Assembly: GCA_963837805.1 (NCBI GenBank)
Contig: CAWIOU010000014.1
Span: forward strand, 124,001-188,000
Source: Bog-756 sp963837805
GTDB taxonomy: Bacteria; Actinomycetota; Acidimicrobiia; Acidimicrobiales; RAAP-2
Reading direction: 5' to 3'
Length of the DNA stretch: 64,000 bases
Part shown: positions 17,539 through 27,246 of the stretch, piece by piece
Position numbering within the stretch: the stretch's first letter is position 1
How the letters are laid out: each line of letters starts with the position of its first letter
The notes under the pieces: model-generated
What the model saw: only the letters and a program-made list of their open reading frames with translations
Told to the model about the DNA's origin: nothing
Database searches by the model: none
Position numbers and translations under genes: made by a program

Positions 17539-18051
17539 ATGGGACGACCGTTGGTGACAGATGACGAACGGCTGACCACGGTCGGCCTGCTCTTCGAATC
17601 GGCCGCCGGGCTGAGACGGGTGTTCGAGCGGCGGTTCGAGTCGGAACGGGGGCTGTCCAACCAGTCCTTCGACGTGCTCATCCGGCTGGCCCGCACCCCG
17701 GGCTCGGAGCTGCGGATGAGCGAGCTGGCCGCCCAGACCTCCCTCACGCCGAGCGGCCTCACCCGTTCGGTCGACCGACTCGCCGAACAGGGCCTGGTGG
17801 CCCGGCGGGTGTGCCCCGAGGACCGCAGAGGGGCATTCGCGGTCCTGACCCCGTCGGGACAGGAGCTGATGGACCGGATCATCCCCGATCACCTGGCCCA
17901 CATCGACGAGTTGTTGACCAACCTCTTCTCCGCCGAGGAGGAGCAGACCCTCTCGTTGTTGCTCCGCAAGCTCCGCGACCACCTCTTCTCCCCCGACGCC
18001 GGATGGGGGCTGGTCCCCGAGGACACCGATATGTGCCCGGGGGCCGACTGA
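17539..18051 (+). CDS. MarR-family transcriptional regulator
   Basis: Winged-helix dimeric repressor, about 170 residues. The DNA-binding core is MSELAAQTSLTPSGLTRSVD with the wing region ARRVCPEDRRGAFAVLTPSG, followed by the C-terminal dimerisation helix. ATG 17539 is preferred; an in-frame GTG two codons upstream is possible. It is divergent from yceI with an intergenic palindrome, so it probably controls yceI and perhaps itself. The ligand cannot be inferred. Confidence 0.92.
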   Translation: MGRPLVTDDERLTTVGLLFESAAGLRRVFERRFESERGLSNQSFDVLIRLARTPGSELRMSELAAQTSLTPSGLTRSVDRLAEQGLVARRVCPEDRRGAFAVLTPSGQELMDRIIPDHLAHIDELLTNLFSAEEEQTLSLLLRKLRDHLFSPDAGWGLVPEDTDMCPGAD

Positions 18052-18089
18052 GGCTCCTCGATCGGTTGGGCCGGGTCAGGACCTTCGGC

Positions 18090-19291
18090 TCAGCGAAGTG
18101 ACAGGGCCGCCGCCCGCACCCGGGTGTCGTCGAGGTTGCCCTCCAGCGACTCGCCCGGCCCGACTCCGACCATCGGGTCGATCCACAGCCAGCGGGTGAG
18201 GGCGGCGACTCTGCCCTTCCCCGGCGGCCACGGCGGCGGCTCTCCGGTGCGGTCGACCATGACCTCGAGGGCGGAGCCGATGCCGGGCGGATAGCGGACC
18301 ACGACCGCGGCGCGCTGGTCGGCCGAGAACTCGCGCCCCCTCCCCACCAGCGTGTGGACCCGGTCGGCGCCGGCGGCGTTCCCCCGGAGCACGGCCCAGG
18401 GGACGGTGGCCACCACGGCCAGACCCGCGGCCACCGTGTCGTGCCGCTTGATGTGCACCAGCTCGTGGGCCAAAACCCCCTCCAGCTCGACCAGGGTGAG
18501 CGACTCGTCCAGTCCCGATGTCACCACCAGTTTGGCCGAGTCGGGATCCCGACCGACCGCCATGGCGTTGGGGACCGCGCTCTCCACCACGCAGATGACC
18601 GGTCGGGGGAGGCCCATGGTGGCGCACAGACCGTCCACCAGGTTGTGCAGCCGGGGATGCTCCCACTCGTCGCTCGGTGTGGCCCCGACCGACCGGACGA
18701 CCATGTCCGGCGCCACCTGCCACAGCCACAGCGACGGCCCGGCGGTGAGCAGCACCAGCGCCAACACCCCGATCAGCGGCAGACCGACCAGCACGAGGAC
18801 GAGGCCCACCACCACGCCGAGGACCAGGGGTGGCGTGGTGCAGATGGCGGCGGCCCGGCGCCGGTTGGCCCGCACGGCAGCCGACTCCTCTGCGCCGTCG
18901 CCCTGGCGATCGACGGCCGGCGGCGTCCGAGCCGGCTCGGTGGCCGGTATCGGCTTCGGTCCTCGCGCCGAGCCCGCCTGTCCGGATCGGCCGCCCCCGG
19001 AACCGCCCGAGCTCGACGGTTGGCGGCTGCCCGACGAGCCCCGAGAGCCTCCCCCGCTCCGGCCGTTGGACCCCCCGCTCCGGCCCGCGCCCTGGCCGCC
19101 GCGCCCCGCGCCGAGCCAGACGAGCCAGACGAACCAGACGAGCCAGACGAACCGGCGCCCCCGCTCCGGCTGCCTCCTCGGTTGCGGTTGCGGTTCCGGT
19201 TGCCCGAACCCCCGCCCGACGAGCCACCGGAACCGGAGCCCGGCCGGCCCGGCGGGCCGCCGGGTTTCGGGGGGTCGGTGGATTCGCTCAT
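18090..19291 (-). CDS. M48-family membrane metalloprotease with Gly/Ser-rich N-terminal region (probably frameshifted)
   Basis: The conserved part (from about 18875 to the stop at 18090) has two transmembrane segments and an M48 zinc site HELVH preceded by LEGVLAHE, plus the downstream GREFSADQRA containing the third-ligand-type acidic residue. It resembles HtpX-type proteases that degrade damaged membrane proteins. Upstream, the same frame continues as a long Gly/Ser/Arg low-complexity region without a start codon. A perfect ATG beginning MSESTDPPKPGG at 19291 lies in another frame. One missing G near 19108-19113 would join both into a protein of about 400 residues. The joined model is inference; the protease part alone is certain. 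Confidence 0.75.
19113..19148. repeat. Four tandem 9-bp units in the protease linker
   Basis: Units alternate GAGCCAGAC and GAACCAGAC and encode a Gly-Ser-Ser run on the minus strand within the low-complexity linker of the M48 protease. It is a coding microsatellite and a likely site of length variation. Confidence 0.8.
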
Positions 19292-19313
19292 GGTGCGAGC
19301 AGTGTACGGCGGC

Positions 19314-20504
19314 TCAGGGCCGGGGGCTGACCATGGCCGTGCGGTACCAGCCCGAATACCACCCGGCAAGCCGGTCCATCGACCATCGGGCGGCCCGCTC
19401 GGCACCGGCCGACAGCCACCGGTCACGGGACCGTTCCCGGTCGTCATCGGCCCCCTCGACCACGACGGCCAACGCCCCGGCCAGGACCCCGGCCAGGGCC
19501 GCGGACAGGGCCTGGGCATCGCCCGGGCGCACCAGCACGGCGCAGTCCCCGGCGGCGGCCCGGTAGCCGTCGATGTCGCTGGCCACCACCGGTGTCCGGG
19601 CCGCCATGGCCTCGAGGAGCACCATGCCGAACGACTCGCCGCCCAGGGAGGGCGCACACAGGACCTCGGCCGCGGCCAGCCGTCGCAGTTTCTCCGCCTC
19701 GGGGACCACGCCGAGCCAGACGATGTCGGACGACCCGGGATGGAGTCGGCGGAGTGCTTCGGTGCGGGGCCCGTTGCCGGCGATCCACAGCACCGGCCGG
19801 TGGGCCTGCCCGCCCGCGGGCATCGTGTCGCCGAGCCGGTCGAAGGCCTCGAGGAGCACGGCCAGCCCCTTGCGTTCCTCGTGGCGCCCGAGGAAGAGGA
19901 CGGCCGGCCGGTCGGTGGGCCACGGCTCGACCTTCCGGTAGCGGTCGACCTCGATGCCGTTGAACCCCACCTCGTAGGTCCCGCCCAGGGCCTGCGAAGC
20001 CGTCGACCGGGCCGATTCCGACACCGCGGTGCGGACGGCGAAACGACCGGCCAGGTGGCGGGCCAGCGGGCCGAACACGGTGTAGAGGAGGCTGCCGCCG
20101 TTGCGGTGGAAGGTCGCCACCAGCGGTGGGACGCGACGGCCGATCAGCAGTCCGTACGGGAGGCCCGGGGTGAAGGGCTCATGCACGTGCACCACGTCGA
20201 AGCCCCCTGACTCCACCGCGGCCAGACCTCGCACCGCGGCCCGGATCGAGAGGCTGACCGGAGCCACCGATCCGTTGGCCGGGAGCGACACCGACCGCCC
20301 GGTGGGCACGAGCTCGATCCCGTCCGGCGCGTCCCGGACGTCATCGAGGGGAGCGAAGACGGTGACCCGGTGGCCGGCCACCGCGTGGGCCCGGGCCAGC
20401 CCGAGGACCTGGCCCTGGACGCCACCGGGCCGGGACAGGCTGTACGGACAGACCAGGGCGATGTGCAGCGGCGAGGGACTCGAAGCGTCGGCGTTCTCGA
20501 CCAA
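19314..20504 (-). CDS. pimA: GT4 glycosyltransferase, PimA-like phosphatidylinositol mannosyltransferase
   Basis: Probably adds the first mannose from GDP-mannose to phosphatidylinositol. The opening HIALVCPYSLSRPGGVQGQV is nearly identical in form to PimA, followed by VVHVHEPFTPGLPYGLL, TFHRNGGS, the GFNGIEVDRY block, FLGRHEERKGLAVLLEAF and the E-x7-E motif region GGESFGMVLLEAMA. Length is about 396. No ATG or GTG is available in frame; the TTG at 20504 just past the GGDEF gene's stop is the best start. Its place after pgsA and patA matches the mycobacterial PIM cluster, which is the main reason for preferring PimA over a generic GT4. Confidence 0.85.
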   Translation of the reverse strand: MVENADASSPSPLHIALVCPYSLSRPGGVQGQVLGLARAHAVAGHRVTVFAPLDDVRDAPDGIELVPTGRSVSLPANGSVAPVSLSIRAAVRGLAAVESGGFDVVHVHEPFTPGLPYGLLIGRRVPPLVATFHRNGGSLLYTVFGPLARHLAGRFAVRTAVSESARSTASQALGGTYEVGFNGIEVDRYRKVEPWPTDRPAVLFLGRHEERKGLAVLLEAFDRLGDTMPAGGQAHRPVLWIAGNGPRTEALRRLHPGSSDIVWLGVVPEAEKLRRLAAAEVLCAPSLGGESFGMVLLEAMAARTPVVASDIDGYRAAAGDCAVLVRPGDAQALSAALAGVLAGALAVVVEGADDDRERSRDRWLSAGAERAARWSMDRLAGWYSGWYRTAMVSPRP

Positions 20505-20508
20505 CCGG

Positions 20509-22379
20509 TCAGTCCACCATGGATCGACGCTGGCGGCGCCGACTCCACTTGACCCCGTACATGGCGTCGTCGGCCCGGGACAGCAACCGGGACGGGTCGG
20601 TGTCCGGATTGTCGGCGAATACTCCGCCCACCGAGGCCAGCACCGACAGGGTGCGGCCGTCGATCCGGTAGGGCCGGGCCAGGGCGGTCGAGATCCGGTC
20701 GGCGATGCGGAGCATCTCGTCCTCGCCACTCTCGACGTCGCAGACCACCACGAACTCGTCCCCGCCGAGCCGGGCCACGGTATCGGTCGGTCGCACGATG
20801 GCCGACAGCCGGCGGGCCACGGCCACCAGCATGTCGTCGCCCACGTCGTGGCCGAGCACGTCGTTGATCTCCTTGAACTCGTCGAGGTCGAGCAGGAACA
20901 CGGCCACCCCCTGCTGGTCGCCGGGTTCCCCGCGGCGCGACGTCGGCAGCTGCCGGGCCAGCGCGTCGATGGCCTCCTGCAGGCGCTCGGCCAGCAGGGT
21001 GCGATTGGCCAGCCCGGTGAGCGGGTCGTGGAGGGCCATCTCGGCCAGCCGTTCCTCATTGCGCTTCTGCTCGGTGACATCATGCATGGCCACCACCGCC
21101 CCGAGCATCCAGCCGTCGTCGTCGACCAGGGCTTGGCCGTTGACGCTCACCTTGCGCTGGTCGCCGTTCTTCGACTCGAGGATGACCTCGACGTCGCGCA
21201 GCTGTTCGCCCGACATGGCCCGGATCAGCGGGTTCTCCCGCTGGGAGATGGGCGACCCGTCGGGCCGGCGGAGGCCCTCGTCGGTGGGGATCGTCCCGAT
21301 GGGATCGTCGTGCTCATCGAGCCCGTGGAGCATTCGGGCGGCCGGGTTGAACACGGTGATCCGCCCCTCGTCATCGCAGGCCAGGATGCCCTCTTCGAGG
21401 GTGTCGAGCAGTACCTGCAGGAATTGCTCCTCCCGCTTCAACTCCACCGCAGCCTGGCGCACCGCGGTGACGTCGCTGAACGAGGCGACCGCCCCGGCCA
21501 CGACTCCCGTCGGCCCCGGGCATGGCCTGGACGTTGGTCCGGATCCACTTGGGCGGGCGCCCGTTGCGCAGGAGCCCGTGGACCACACCGACCGACCGGC
21601 GGCCACTGCGCAGGCTGGCCCCGATGGGATCCTCGGCCTCGCCGACCGTCGCTCCGTCGACGTCGATCACTTCGACGCCCCGGGACCGGGCCGCCGGCCA
21701 TCAGGTCGTCGATCCGGCGACCGATCAACCGAACCCGTGGCGCTTCGAACATCACCTCGAAGGCCTCGTTGACCCGCACCACCGTGCCGTCGGCATCGAC
21801 CATCATCACGCCGTCGGCGAGCGACTCGATGATGGTGGTCTGGCGGCGGTCGACATCGAGGACCCGCTCCTCGAGGCTCTTGTACCCGGTGATGTCCCGG
21901 ACGTTGACCACGATCCCGCCGAGGGAATCGTCGAGATGGTTGGCCGCCACCACTTCGATGTCGATCGTCTCGCCGTCGGCCCGGACCGTGCGCATCTCGA
22001 GGGAGACCGACAGGCGCCGCCGGGCCACCAGATCGTCGAATAAGGCCCGGACCGGTTCGACGCTCAGCGAGTCGAACAGCCCGAAGGCATCGAGCCCGAC
22101 GACGTTGCTGATGTCGTACCCGAACAGGCGCTCAGCCGATGCGCTGACGAAGAGGAAGCGCCCGGTGGCGCTGATCACCGCCACCACGTCGACGTCCTGC
22201 TCGCCGAGGGAATGGAATCGGGGCTCCGATGACGGCTTCGACCCGTTGCCGTCGGCCAGATCGGGGACCGGACGTGAGGGGGCGGCACGGTACGGGGCCG
22301 ACCGGTTCAGGACCACCGATGGCCCGAGCCCCTCGAATTCGGCGTCCCCGGCAGGCGGGCCGTTCTCGAACTTGGTCAC
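20509..22379 (-). CDS. Multi-PAS diguanylate cyclase (PAS-PAS-PAS-GGDEF), two frameshifts in this assembly
   Basis: Likely cytoplasmic sensor that makes cyclic di-GMP. Three PAS-like domains are visible: one around VVAVISATGRFLFVSASAER, one around ESLADGVMMVDADGTVVRVN, and one around LDTLEEGILACDDEGRITVF ending in MHDVTEQKRNEERL. A GGDEF domain follows with LTGLANRTLLAERL and an intact RLGGDEFVVV active site; no EAL domain follows. Two single-base excesses break the frame, at CCCC 21678-21681 and CCCC 21514-21517; removing one base at each restores a continuous protein of about 620 residues. The GTG at 22379 overlaps the patA stop (GTGA). Its position inside the PIM gene set is unusual. Confidence 0.88.
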
Positions 22380-23284
22380 GCCGCCGCCCCGTCGCGATCG
22401 GAGAGCCACAGCGGTTGGAAGACGTGCCACTGATCGGGGGCCCGGCGGATCAGCCACTCGAACCGGGTGGCGATCCCCTGGGTGAGCCTGGTCACGTCCT
22501 CCCGCAGGGATCCGTGCCGGGTGGTGTCGAGCGGAGGCTGCACGAGGGCGGAGTGATCCGGACCGGGGCCGCTGTAGACGGCCCCGGTGACCAGTTGCGC
22601 TCCGCTGCGGAGGGCCAAGGTGGCGGGACCGGCCGGCATGGTGGTGGTCTCGCCGAAGAACTCGACCTCGATGCCGTTGCCGGCCAGGTCGCGGTCGCTC
22701 AGGAGACCGACCAGGCCGCCCCGGCGGAGCGTCGACATCACCGCGCTCCCCGACGACGAGTCCAACGGCACGATGGTCAGGCCCATGGCCGCCCGCTGCT
22801 CGACGAAGAACTCGAACAATTCGGGCGGCTCGATCCGTTCGGCCACGGACGTCATCGGCAGACCTTGCGTGGCCAGAAATGCCCCTCCGAACTCCCAGCT
22901 CCCGACATGCGGCAGTGCCATGATGACGCCCCTTCCGGCTGCCATCCCATCCACCAGGTGCTCAAGACCCCGGACGAGCGTCCGCTGCTCCACTTCGACG
23001 GGCGACGTACGACCGAGCCGGGCTCCTTCGACCCAGTACCGAGCGTAGGCCCGAAACGAACGCCGTGCCCAACGGTCGAGGATGACCGCGTCGTCGGGAT
23101 CGTCGGCGTCGGCGCCGAGCACTCGCCGCAGGTTGTCCGAGACCATCCGACGGTGGTCGTCCCGCACCTTGAACAGCACGTCCCCGACGACGTTGGCCAC
23201 GTTCAGGGCGACCGGCTCCGGAAGTGCGGACAGGCATCGGCCCAGGGTCGTGTACGTCCGGAAGACCGCTTGTCCCTTGTTCAC
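22376..23284 (-). CDS. patA: PatA-like phosphatidylinositol mannoside acyltransferase (LPLAT/HtrB family)
   Basis: Acyltransferase of the lipid A lauroyl-transferase superfamily; in this context it probably acylates the mannose of phosphatidylinositol mannosides. The catalytic HX4-type motif appears as ALPHVGSWEFGGAFL, with later family blocks LLSDRDLAGNGIEVEFFGE and TLALRSGAQLV. Starting at GTG 23284, preceded by GAGGG and placed after the pgsA stop, gives 302 residues, close to mycobacterial PatA. A start at 23368 that overlaps pgsA is also open. It is coupled to the downstream GGDEF gene by GTGA. Confidence 0.87.
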   Translation of the reverse strand: MNKGQAVFRTYTTLGRCLSALPEPVALNVANVVGDVLFKVRDDHRRMVSDNLRRVLGADADDPDDAVILDRWARRSFRAYARYWVEGARLGRTSPVEVEQRTLVRGLEHLVDGMAAGRGVIMALPHVGSWEFGGAFLATQGLPMTSVAERIEPPELFEFFVEQRAAMGLTIVPLDSSSGSAVMSTLRRGGLVGLLSDRDLAGNGIEVEFFGETTTMPAGPATLALRSGAQLVTGAVYSGPGPDHSALVQPPLDTTRHGSLREDVTRLTQGIATRFEWLIRRAPDQWHVFQPLWLSDRDGAAA

Positions 23285-23321
23285 GAGCCCTCGTTCTCGA
23301 TCGGTGGATCGCCGGACCGAC

Positions 23322-24099
23322 TCAGGTGTGTCGGCGTCCGGTGCGTTGGCGGAGGCCCTGACGGGCATGCCGGGCCCGCCAGGTGCGACCGGAACGGCTG
23401 GACAGCTCGCCCTGGCGGCGGGCCCGCCAACGTGACGGTGAGGCCGCGGTCTTGCGATCGCCGGCGCGGGTGGCGCTCCGGGACCGGCGGTGGCGCCGGG
23501 GGGAGGCCACCGGAACCGGGGCCTCGGCCAACCGCCACACCTTGATGAACCGTCCGACGGCGGTGGCCATGGTCAGGGCCAGCATGACCCAGAGCACGGG
23601 AACCAGGAACATGGCCGACAGGAAGCCCACGCCGAGCAGGATCATCCGCTCCGCCCGTTCCATCAGACCGCCCCGGGCGGAGATGCCGAGCGATTCGGCC
23701 TTGGCCCGCTGGTAGGAGACCAGCGAGGTGGCGCCGAGCACGGCGAAGGGCAGCAGGACCAGGTGGCCGGGATGGGTCGAGACCAGGTACCAGGCCACCC
23801 CGCCGAGGATCAGTGCGTCGGCCACCCGGTCGGTCACCGAATCGAAGAAGGCCCCCCGGACCGACGAGGTTCCCGACGCCTTGGCCACCGGTCCGTCCAA
23901 CAGGTCGTGGAGGCCGGTCAGGATGAGGAGGATGACGGCCAGATGGAGGTGGCCGGTACCCACGGCCACGGCGGTGGCGGTGGCGGACACCAGGCCGGTC
24001 GCGGTCAGTACATCGGCGGTGACTCCCCAGCCGATGCAGTCGCTGACCGATGGGGCCGGTACTCCGGTCAACCGCACCGCGCCATCGCCCGTCAAACAT
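23322..24099 (-). CDS. pgsA: CDP-alcohol phosphatidyltransferase, probable phosphatidylinositol phosphate synthase, frameshifted
   Basis: Integral membrane enzyme that joins CDP-diacylglycerol to an alcohol, most likely inositol 3-phosphate given its neighbours. The CDP-alcohol motif is present as DLLDGPVAKASG, then RGAFFDSVTDR, with Lys replacing the usual Arg after the Ala. The true start is ATG 24099, behind the excellent ribosome site GGAGGA. It encodes MFDGRWRGAVDRSTG and runs into a GGGG run (24025-24028 on the plus strand as CCCC), where one surplus base shifts the frame. Removing it gives RLHRLGVTADVLTATG and a continuous protein of about 259 residues with a basic tail. Confidence 0.87.
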
Positions 24100-24198
24100 G
24101 GATCTCCTCCAGAAAGGTCACTCCACCTTACCATCCGCTAACTGGAGTGAGCGGTTCCATCCGGGGCCTCCGACTGGGATCGGCCGGCCTCGGCCGCC

Positions 24199-24653
24199 CT
24201 AGAGGGCAAGAGGCCTGATGGGAGCCATGATCAGGCTCGGATCGGACTTCCAGTCGACCCCGGGCACGTCGATGTAGAGCTCGACCTCGTTGCCGTCGGG
24301 GTCGAGGATGTAGAGGCTGTGGGTGACGGTGTGGTCACTGGCCCCGACGATGGTGACCCCGGCCTCCTCGAGCCGCAGGACCGCCTCCCGCAACTCCTCG
24401 TCGGAATCCCCGACCTTGAGGCCGAAATGGTAGAGGCCGAGGCGACGGCCCTCGGGTTGGGACGGCGGCGCCCTCCCCCACCTCGATGAGGAGCAGTTCG
24501 TGATGCGTGCGACCCGACGAGAAGGCCACCGCCGGGATGCCCAGACGTCTCGGGGAAGGCCACCTCCCAACCGAGCACCTGGCCGTAGAAGGCCGCCGAA
24601 CGCTTGAGGTCCTGCACGTAGAGCACCAGGTGCCCGAGCTCCTTCACCTGCAT
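24199..24653 (-). CDS. VOC-superfamily metalloenzyme (glyoxalase / extradiol dioxygenase fold), two frameshifts
   Basis: About 150 residues after correction. Two beta-alpha-beta repeats are visible: LGHLVLYVQDLKRSAAFYGQ at the N-terminus, and LYHFGLKVGDSDEELREAV with YILDPDGNEVELYID at the C-terminus. This supplies the His, His and Glu metal ligands expected of a catechol 2,3-dioxygenase-like single-domain VOC protein. The substrate is unknown. Surplus bases at CCC 24540-24542 and CCCCC 24475-24479 break the frame; removing one from each yields a continuous product. ATG 24653 is preceded by GAGGAGGG. It separates the HIT gene from pgsA. Confidence 0.83.
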
Positions 24654-24730
24654 GGACCAACCCTCCTCACCGTCGAGCTGCATTTGGTTGAACACCGGAT
24701 CCGGTGCGCCGATTCCTCGGTCCCGAGCAC

Positions 24731-25261
24731 TCATCCGGGCCAGACCGCATGGATGCGCTGCCAGGTGGTGGCGAGCGTTTCGGGGAGCACCCGGACCCCG
24801 GCCACCGCGGTCATGAAGTTGGTGTCGCCCACCCACCGGGGGACGGCGTGCAGATGGAGGTGCCGGGGGATGCCCGCCCCCGCCGCCTCGCCCAGGTTGG
24901 CTCCGAGGTTGATGCCCTCGGGGCTGAAGGCATCCTCGAGCGCGGCCACGGCCCGCCGCAGGGCCGACCACATCTCGGCCCCTTCGGCGTCGGAGAGGCC
25001 GCCGAGCGATCCGACGTGACGGTCGGGCACGACCATCAGATGGCCCGACGCATAGGGGTAGGCGTTGAGGACGACGAGCGTGAGCTCGCCCCGCCACAGG
25101 ACGCCGTTCTCGGCCGACGGCGGCCCGCTGGCCGCGATGCGGCAGAACACGCACCGGGCGGGGTCGTCGCCCGGGTGGTCGGCGGCCGGGGTCCTCACCG
25201 GCGAGGCGACCGTGCTGACGTACTCGCTCCGCCACCCCGCCCACAGGTGATCGAGGGTCAC
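24731..25261 (-). CDS. HIT-family nucleotide hydrolase/phosphorylase
   Basis: Histidine-triad protein of 176 residues with the signature HLHLHAVPRW (H-x-H-x-H) near residue 140 and an N-terminal CVFC pair. It resembles the actinobacterial Ap4A phosphorylase-like HIT protein encoded between thrS and pgsA in mycobacteria. The GTG start overlaps the thrS stop codon (GTGA). It probably cleaves dinucleoside polyphosphates that thrS-type synthetases can make; this role is inference from family and position. Confidence 0.88.
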   Translation of the reverse strand: MTLDHLWAGWRSEYVSTVASPVRTPAADHPGDDPARCVFCRIAASGPPSAENGVLWRGELTLVVLNAYPYASGHLMVVPDRHVGSLGGLSDAEGAEMWSALRRAVAALEDAFSPEGINLGANLGEAAGAGIPRHLHLHAVPRWVGDTNFMTAVAGVRVLPETLATTWQRIHAVWPG

Positions 25262-27246
25262 GCGGTCGCTTCGGGCAGACGGCGCTCGGCGATCTCGGTC
25301 TCGAGCCCCTCGCAGAAGGCCATGAGCTCCACGCCGCGTTCGGGGGTGTCGCTCCCCCGGCGGTTCACCCCCACCGTCCCCGCAGCCACGTCGTCGTCCC
25401 CCACCACCAGGATGTAGGGGATCTTGAGCAGCTTGGCCTTGCGGATGCGGGCTCCCAGCTTCTCGTCGGCCGGGTCGACGGTGACCCGGGCCCCGACCGC
25501 CCGGAGCCGGTCGGCCACCTTGTGGGCGTACGTCTCGTGGTCGTCGCGCACACCGAGGACCCGGACCTGCTCGGGCGAGAGCCAGGTGGGGAGGGCGCCG
25601 GCGTAGTGCTCGAGCAGGATGGCGAAGAACCGCTCGACCGATCCGAACAGGGCCCGGTGGATCATGATCGGACGGTGCCGCCCGTTGTCGGCGCCGATGT
25701 ACTCGGCCTCGAAGCGTTGGGGAGTCTGGAAGTCGAGTTGGATGGTGGACATCTGATGGGTCCGGCCAATGGCGTCGCGGGCCTGGACGGAGATCTTCGG
25801 CCCGTAGAAGGCACCCCCGCCCTCGTCGAGCTTGAGCTCGAGGCCCATGGCCAGGGCCGTGGTGCGGAGGACCTCGGTCGCCTCCTCCCACTCCTCGGGT
25901 GTCCCGACGGCCTTGCCCTCGGGCCGGGTCGACAGCTCGAGGTAGAACTCCTCGAGGCCGAAGTCGCGGAGCAACGAGAGCACGAAGGTGAGCGTGGTGT
26001 GCAGTTCGCCGGCCATCTGCTCGCGGGTGCAGAAGATGTGGGCATCGTCCTGGGTCATGCCCCGGACCCGGGTCAGCCCGTGCACCACCCCCGACTTCTC
26101 GTACCGGTAGACGGTTCCGAACTCGAAGAGACGGAGGGGCAGCTCGCGGTACGAGCGTTGCCGGCTCTTGAAGATGAGCACATGGAACGGGCAGTTCATC
26201 GGCTTGAGGTAGTAGCTCTGGCCGCCGTCGAGCTCCATGGGCGGGAACATCCCGTCGGCGAACCAGTCGAGATGGCCCGACGTCTCGAACAGGTCCCCCT
26301 TGGTGATGTGGGGAGTGGTCACGAACTCGTACCCGGCGGCCCGGTGGCGTTGGTAGGAGTAGTCCTCCATCAGGCGGCGGACAGTCCCACCCTTGGGATG
26401 GAACACGGCCAGACCCGAGCCGATCTCCTCGGGAAAGGAGAAGAGGTCCAGCTCGGCACCCAGCTTGCGATGGTCGCGGCGTTCGGCCTCCTCGAGCCGG
26501 TGGAGATGGTCGGCCAAGGCCTTGTCCGACTCCCACGCCGTGCCGTAGATGCGCTGCAGCTGCTCGCGCTTCTCGTCACCGCGCCAATAGGCCCCGGCCA
26601 CCCGCATGAGGGCGAAGTGCCCGAGCCGCATGGTCGTGGGTACGTGCGGTCCGCGGCACAGGTCGGTGAAGGTGGGCGAGTTCCAGTAGGTCGACACCGG
26701 GGACTGCCCGTCGGCGTCGGCGGCCGCGTCCACCTCGTCCCGACCTTCGGCCACCGCCTCGATGATCTCCCGTTTGAACGGTTGGTCCTCGAAGAGCTCC
26801 AGGCCCCCGAGGATGGTGTGCTCGTGCCGGATGAAGGGCTGGTCCTCGGCCATGATCTTGCGCATGGTGGCCTCGATCCGCTCGAGGTCGTCGTCGCTGA
26901 AGTGGGCACCCCCGGGCAGCTCGAAGTCGTAGTAGAAGCCGTCCTCGATGACCGGGCCGATGGCGTAGTGGGCTCCTGGCCACAGCCGGAGCACGGCCTG
27001 GGCCAGCACATGGGCGGTCGAGTGCCGCAGGACGGCCCGTCCGGCGTCGGAATCGGCGGTGACCACCGTGACCAGGGCGCCGTCGGGGAGCTCGGTGCTC
27101 AGATCGACCTCGACCCCGTCGACGGTGGCGGCGACGGCCGCCTTGGCCAGGCGGGGCCCGATGGACTCGGCCAACTGCAGGGCCGTCGTGCCCGGTTCGA
27201 ACTCCTTGGTCGAGCCATCGGGAAGCCGAACGGTGACGGTTGCCAT
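25258..27246 (-). CDS. thrS: Threonyl-tRNA synthetase
   Basis: Charges tRNA-Thr. All domains are present in order: TGS (VRLPDGSTKEFEPGTTA), the editing domain with HSTAHVLAQAVLRLWPG, the class II core with MNCPFHVLIFKSRQRSYREL and THQMSTIQLDFQTPQRF, motif 3 MIHRALFGSVERFFAILLEH, and the C-terminal anticodon-binding domain. 662 residues, normal. It heads the thrS-HIT-(VOC)-pgsA-patA-GGDEF-pimA set. The short upstream region (88 bases) shows no T-box features. Confidence 0.97.
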   Translation of the reverse strand: MATVTVRLPDGSTKEFEPGTTALQLAESIGPRLAKAAVAATVDGVEVDLSTELPDGALVTVVTADSDAGRAVLRHSTAHVLAQAVLRLWPGAHYAIGPVIEDGFYYDFELPGGAHFSDDDLERIEATMRKIMAEDQPFIRHEHTILGGLELFEDQPFKREIIEAVAEGRDEVDAAADADGQSPVSTYWNSPTFTDLCRGPHVPTTMRLGHFALMRVAGAYWRGDEKREQLQRIYGTAWESDKALADHLHRLEEAERRDHRKLGAELDLFSFPEEIGSGLAVFHPKGGTVRRLMEDYSYQRHRAAGYEFVTTPHITKGDLFETSGHLDWFADGMFPPMELDGGQSYYLKPMNCPFHVLIFKSRQRSYRELPLRLFEFGTVYRYEKSGVVHGLTRVRGMTQDDAHIFCTREQMAGELHTTLTFVLSLLRDFGLEEFYLELSTRPEGKAVGTPEEWEEATEVLRTTALAMGLELKLDEGGGAFYGPKISVQARDAIGRTHQMSTIQLDFQTPQRFEAEYIGADNGRHRPIMIHRALFGSVERFFAILLEHYAGALPTWLSPEQVRVLGVRDDHETYAHKVADRLRAVGARVTVDPADEKLGARIRKAKLLKIPYILVVGDDDVAAGTVGVNRRGSDTPERGVELMAFCEGLETEIAERRLPEATA

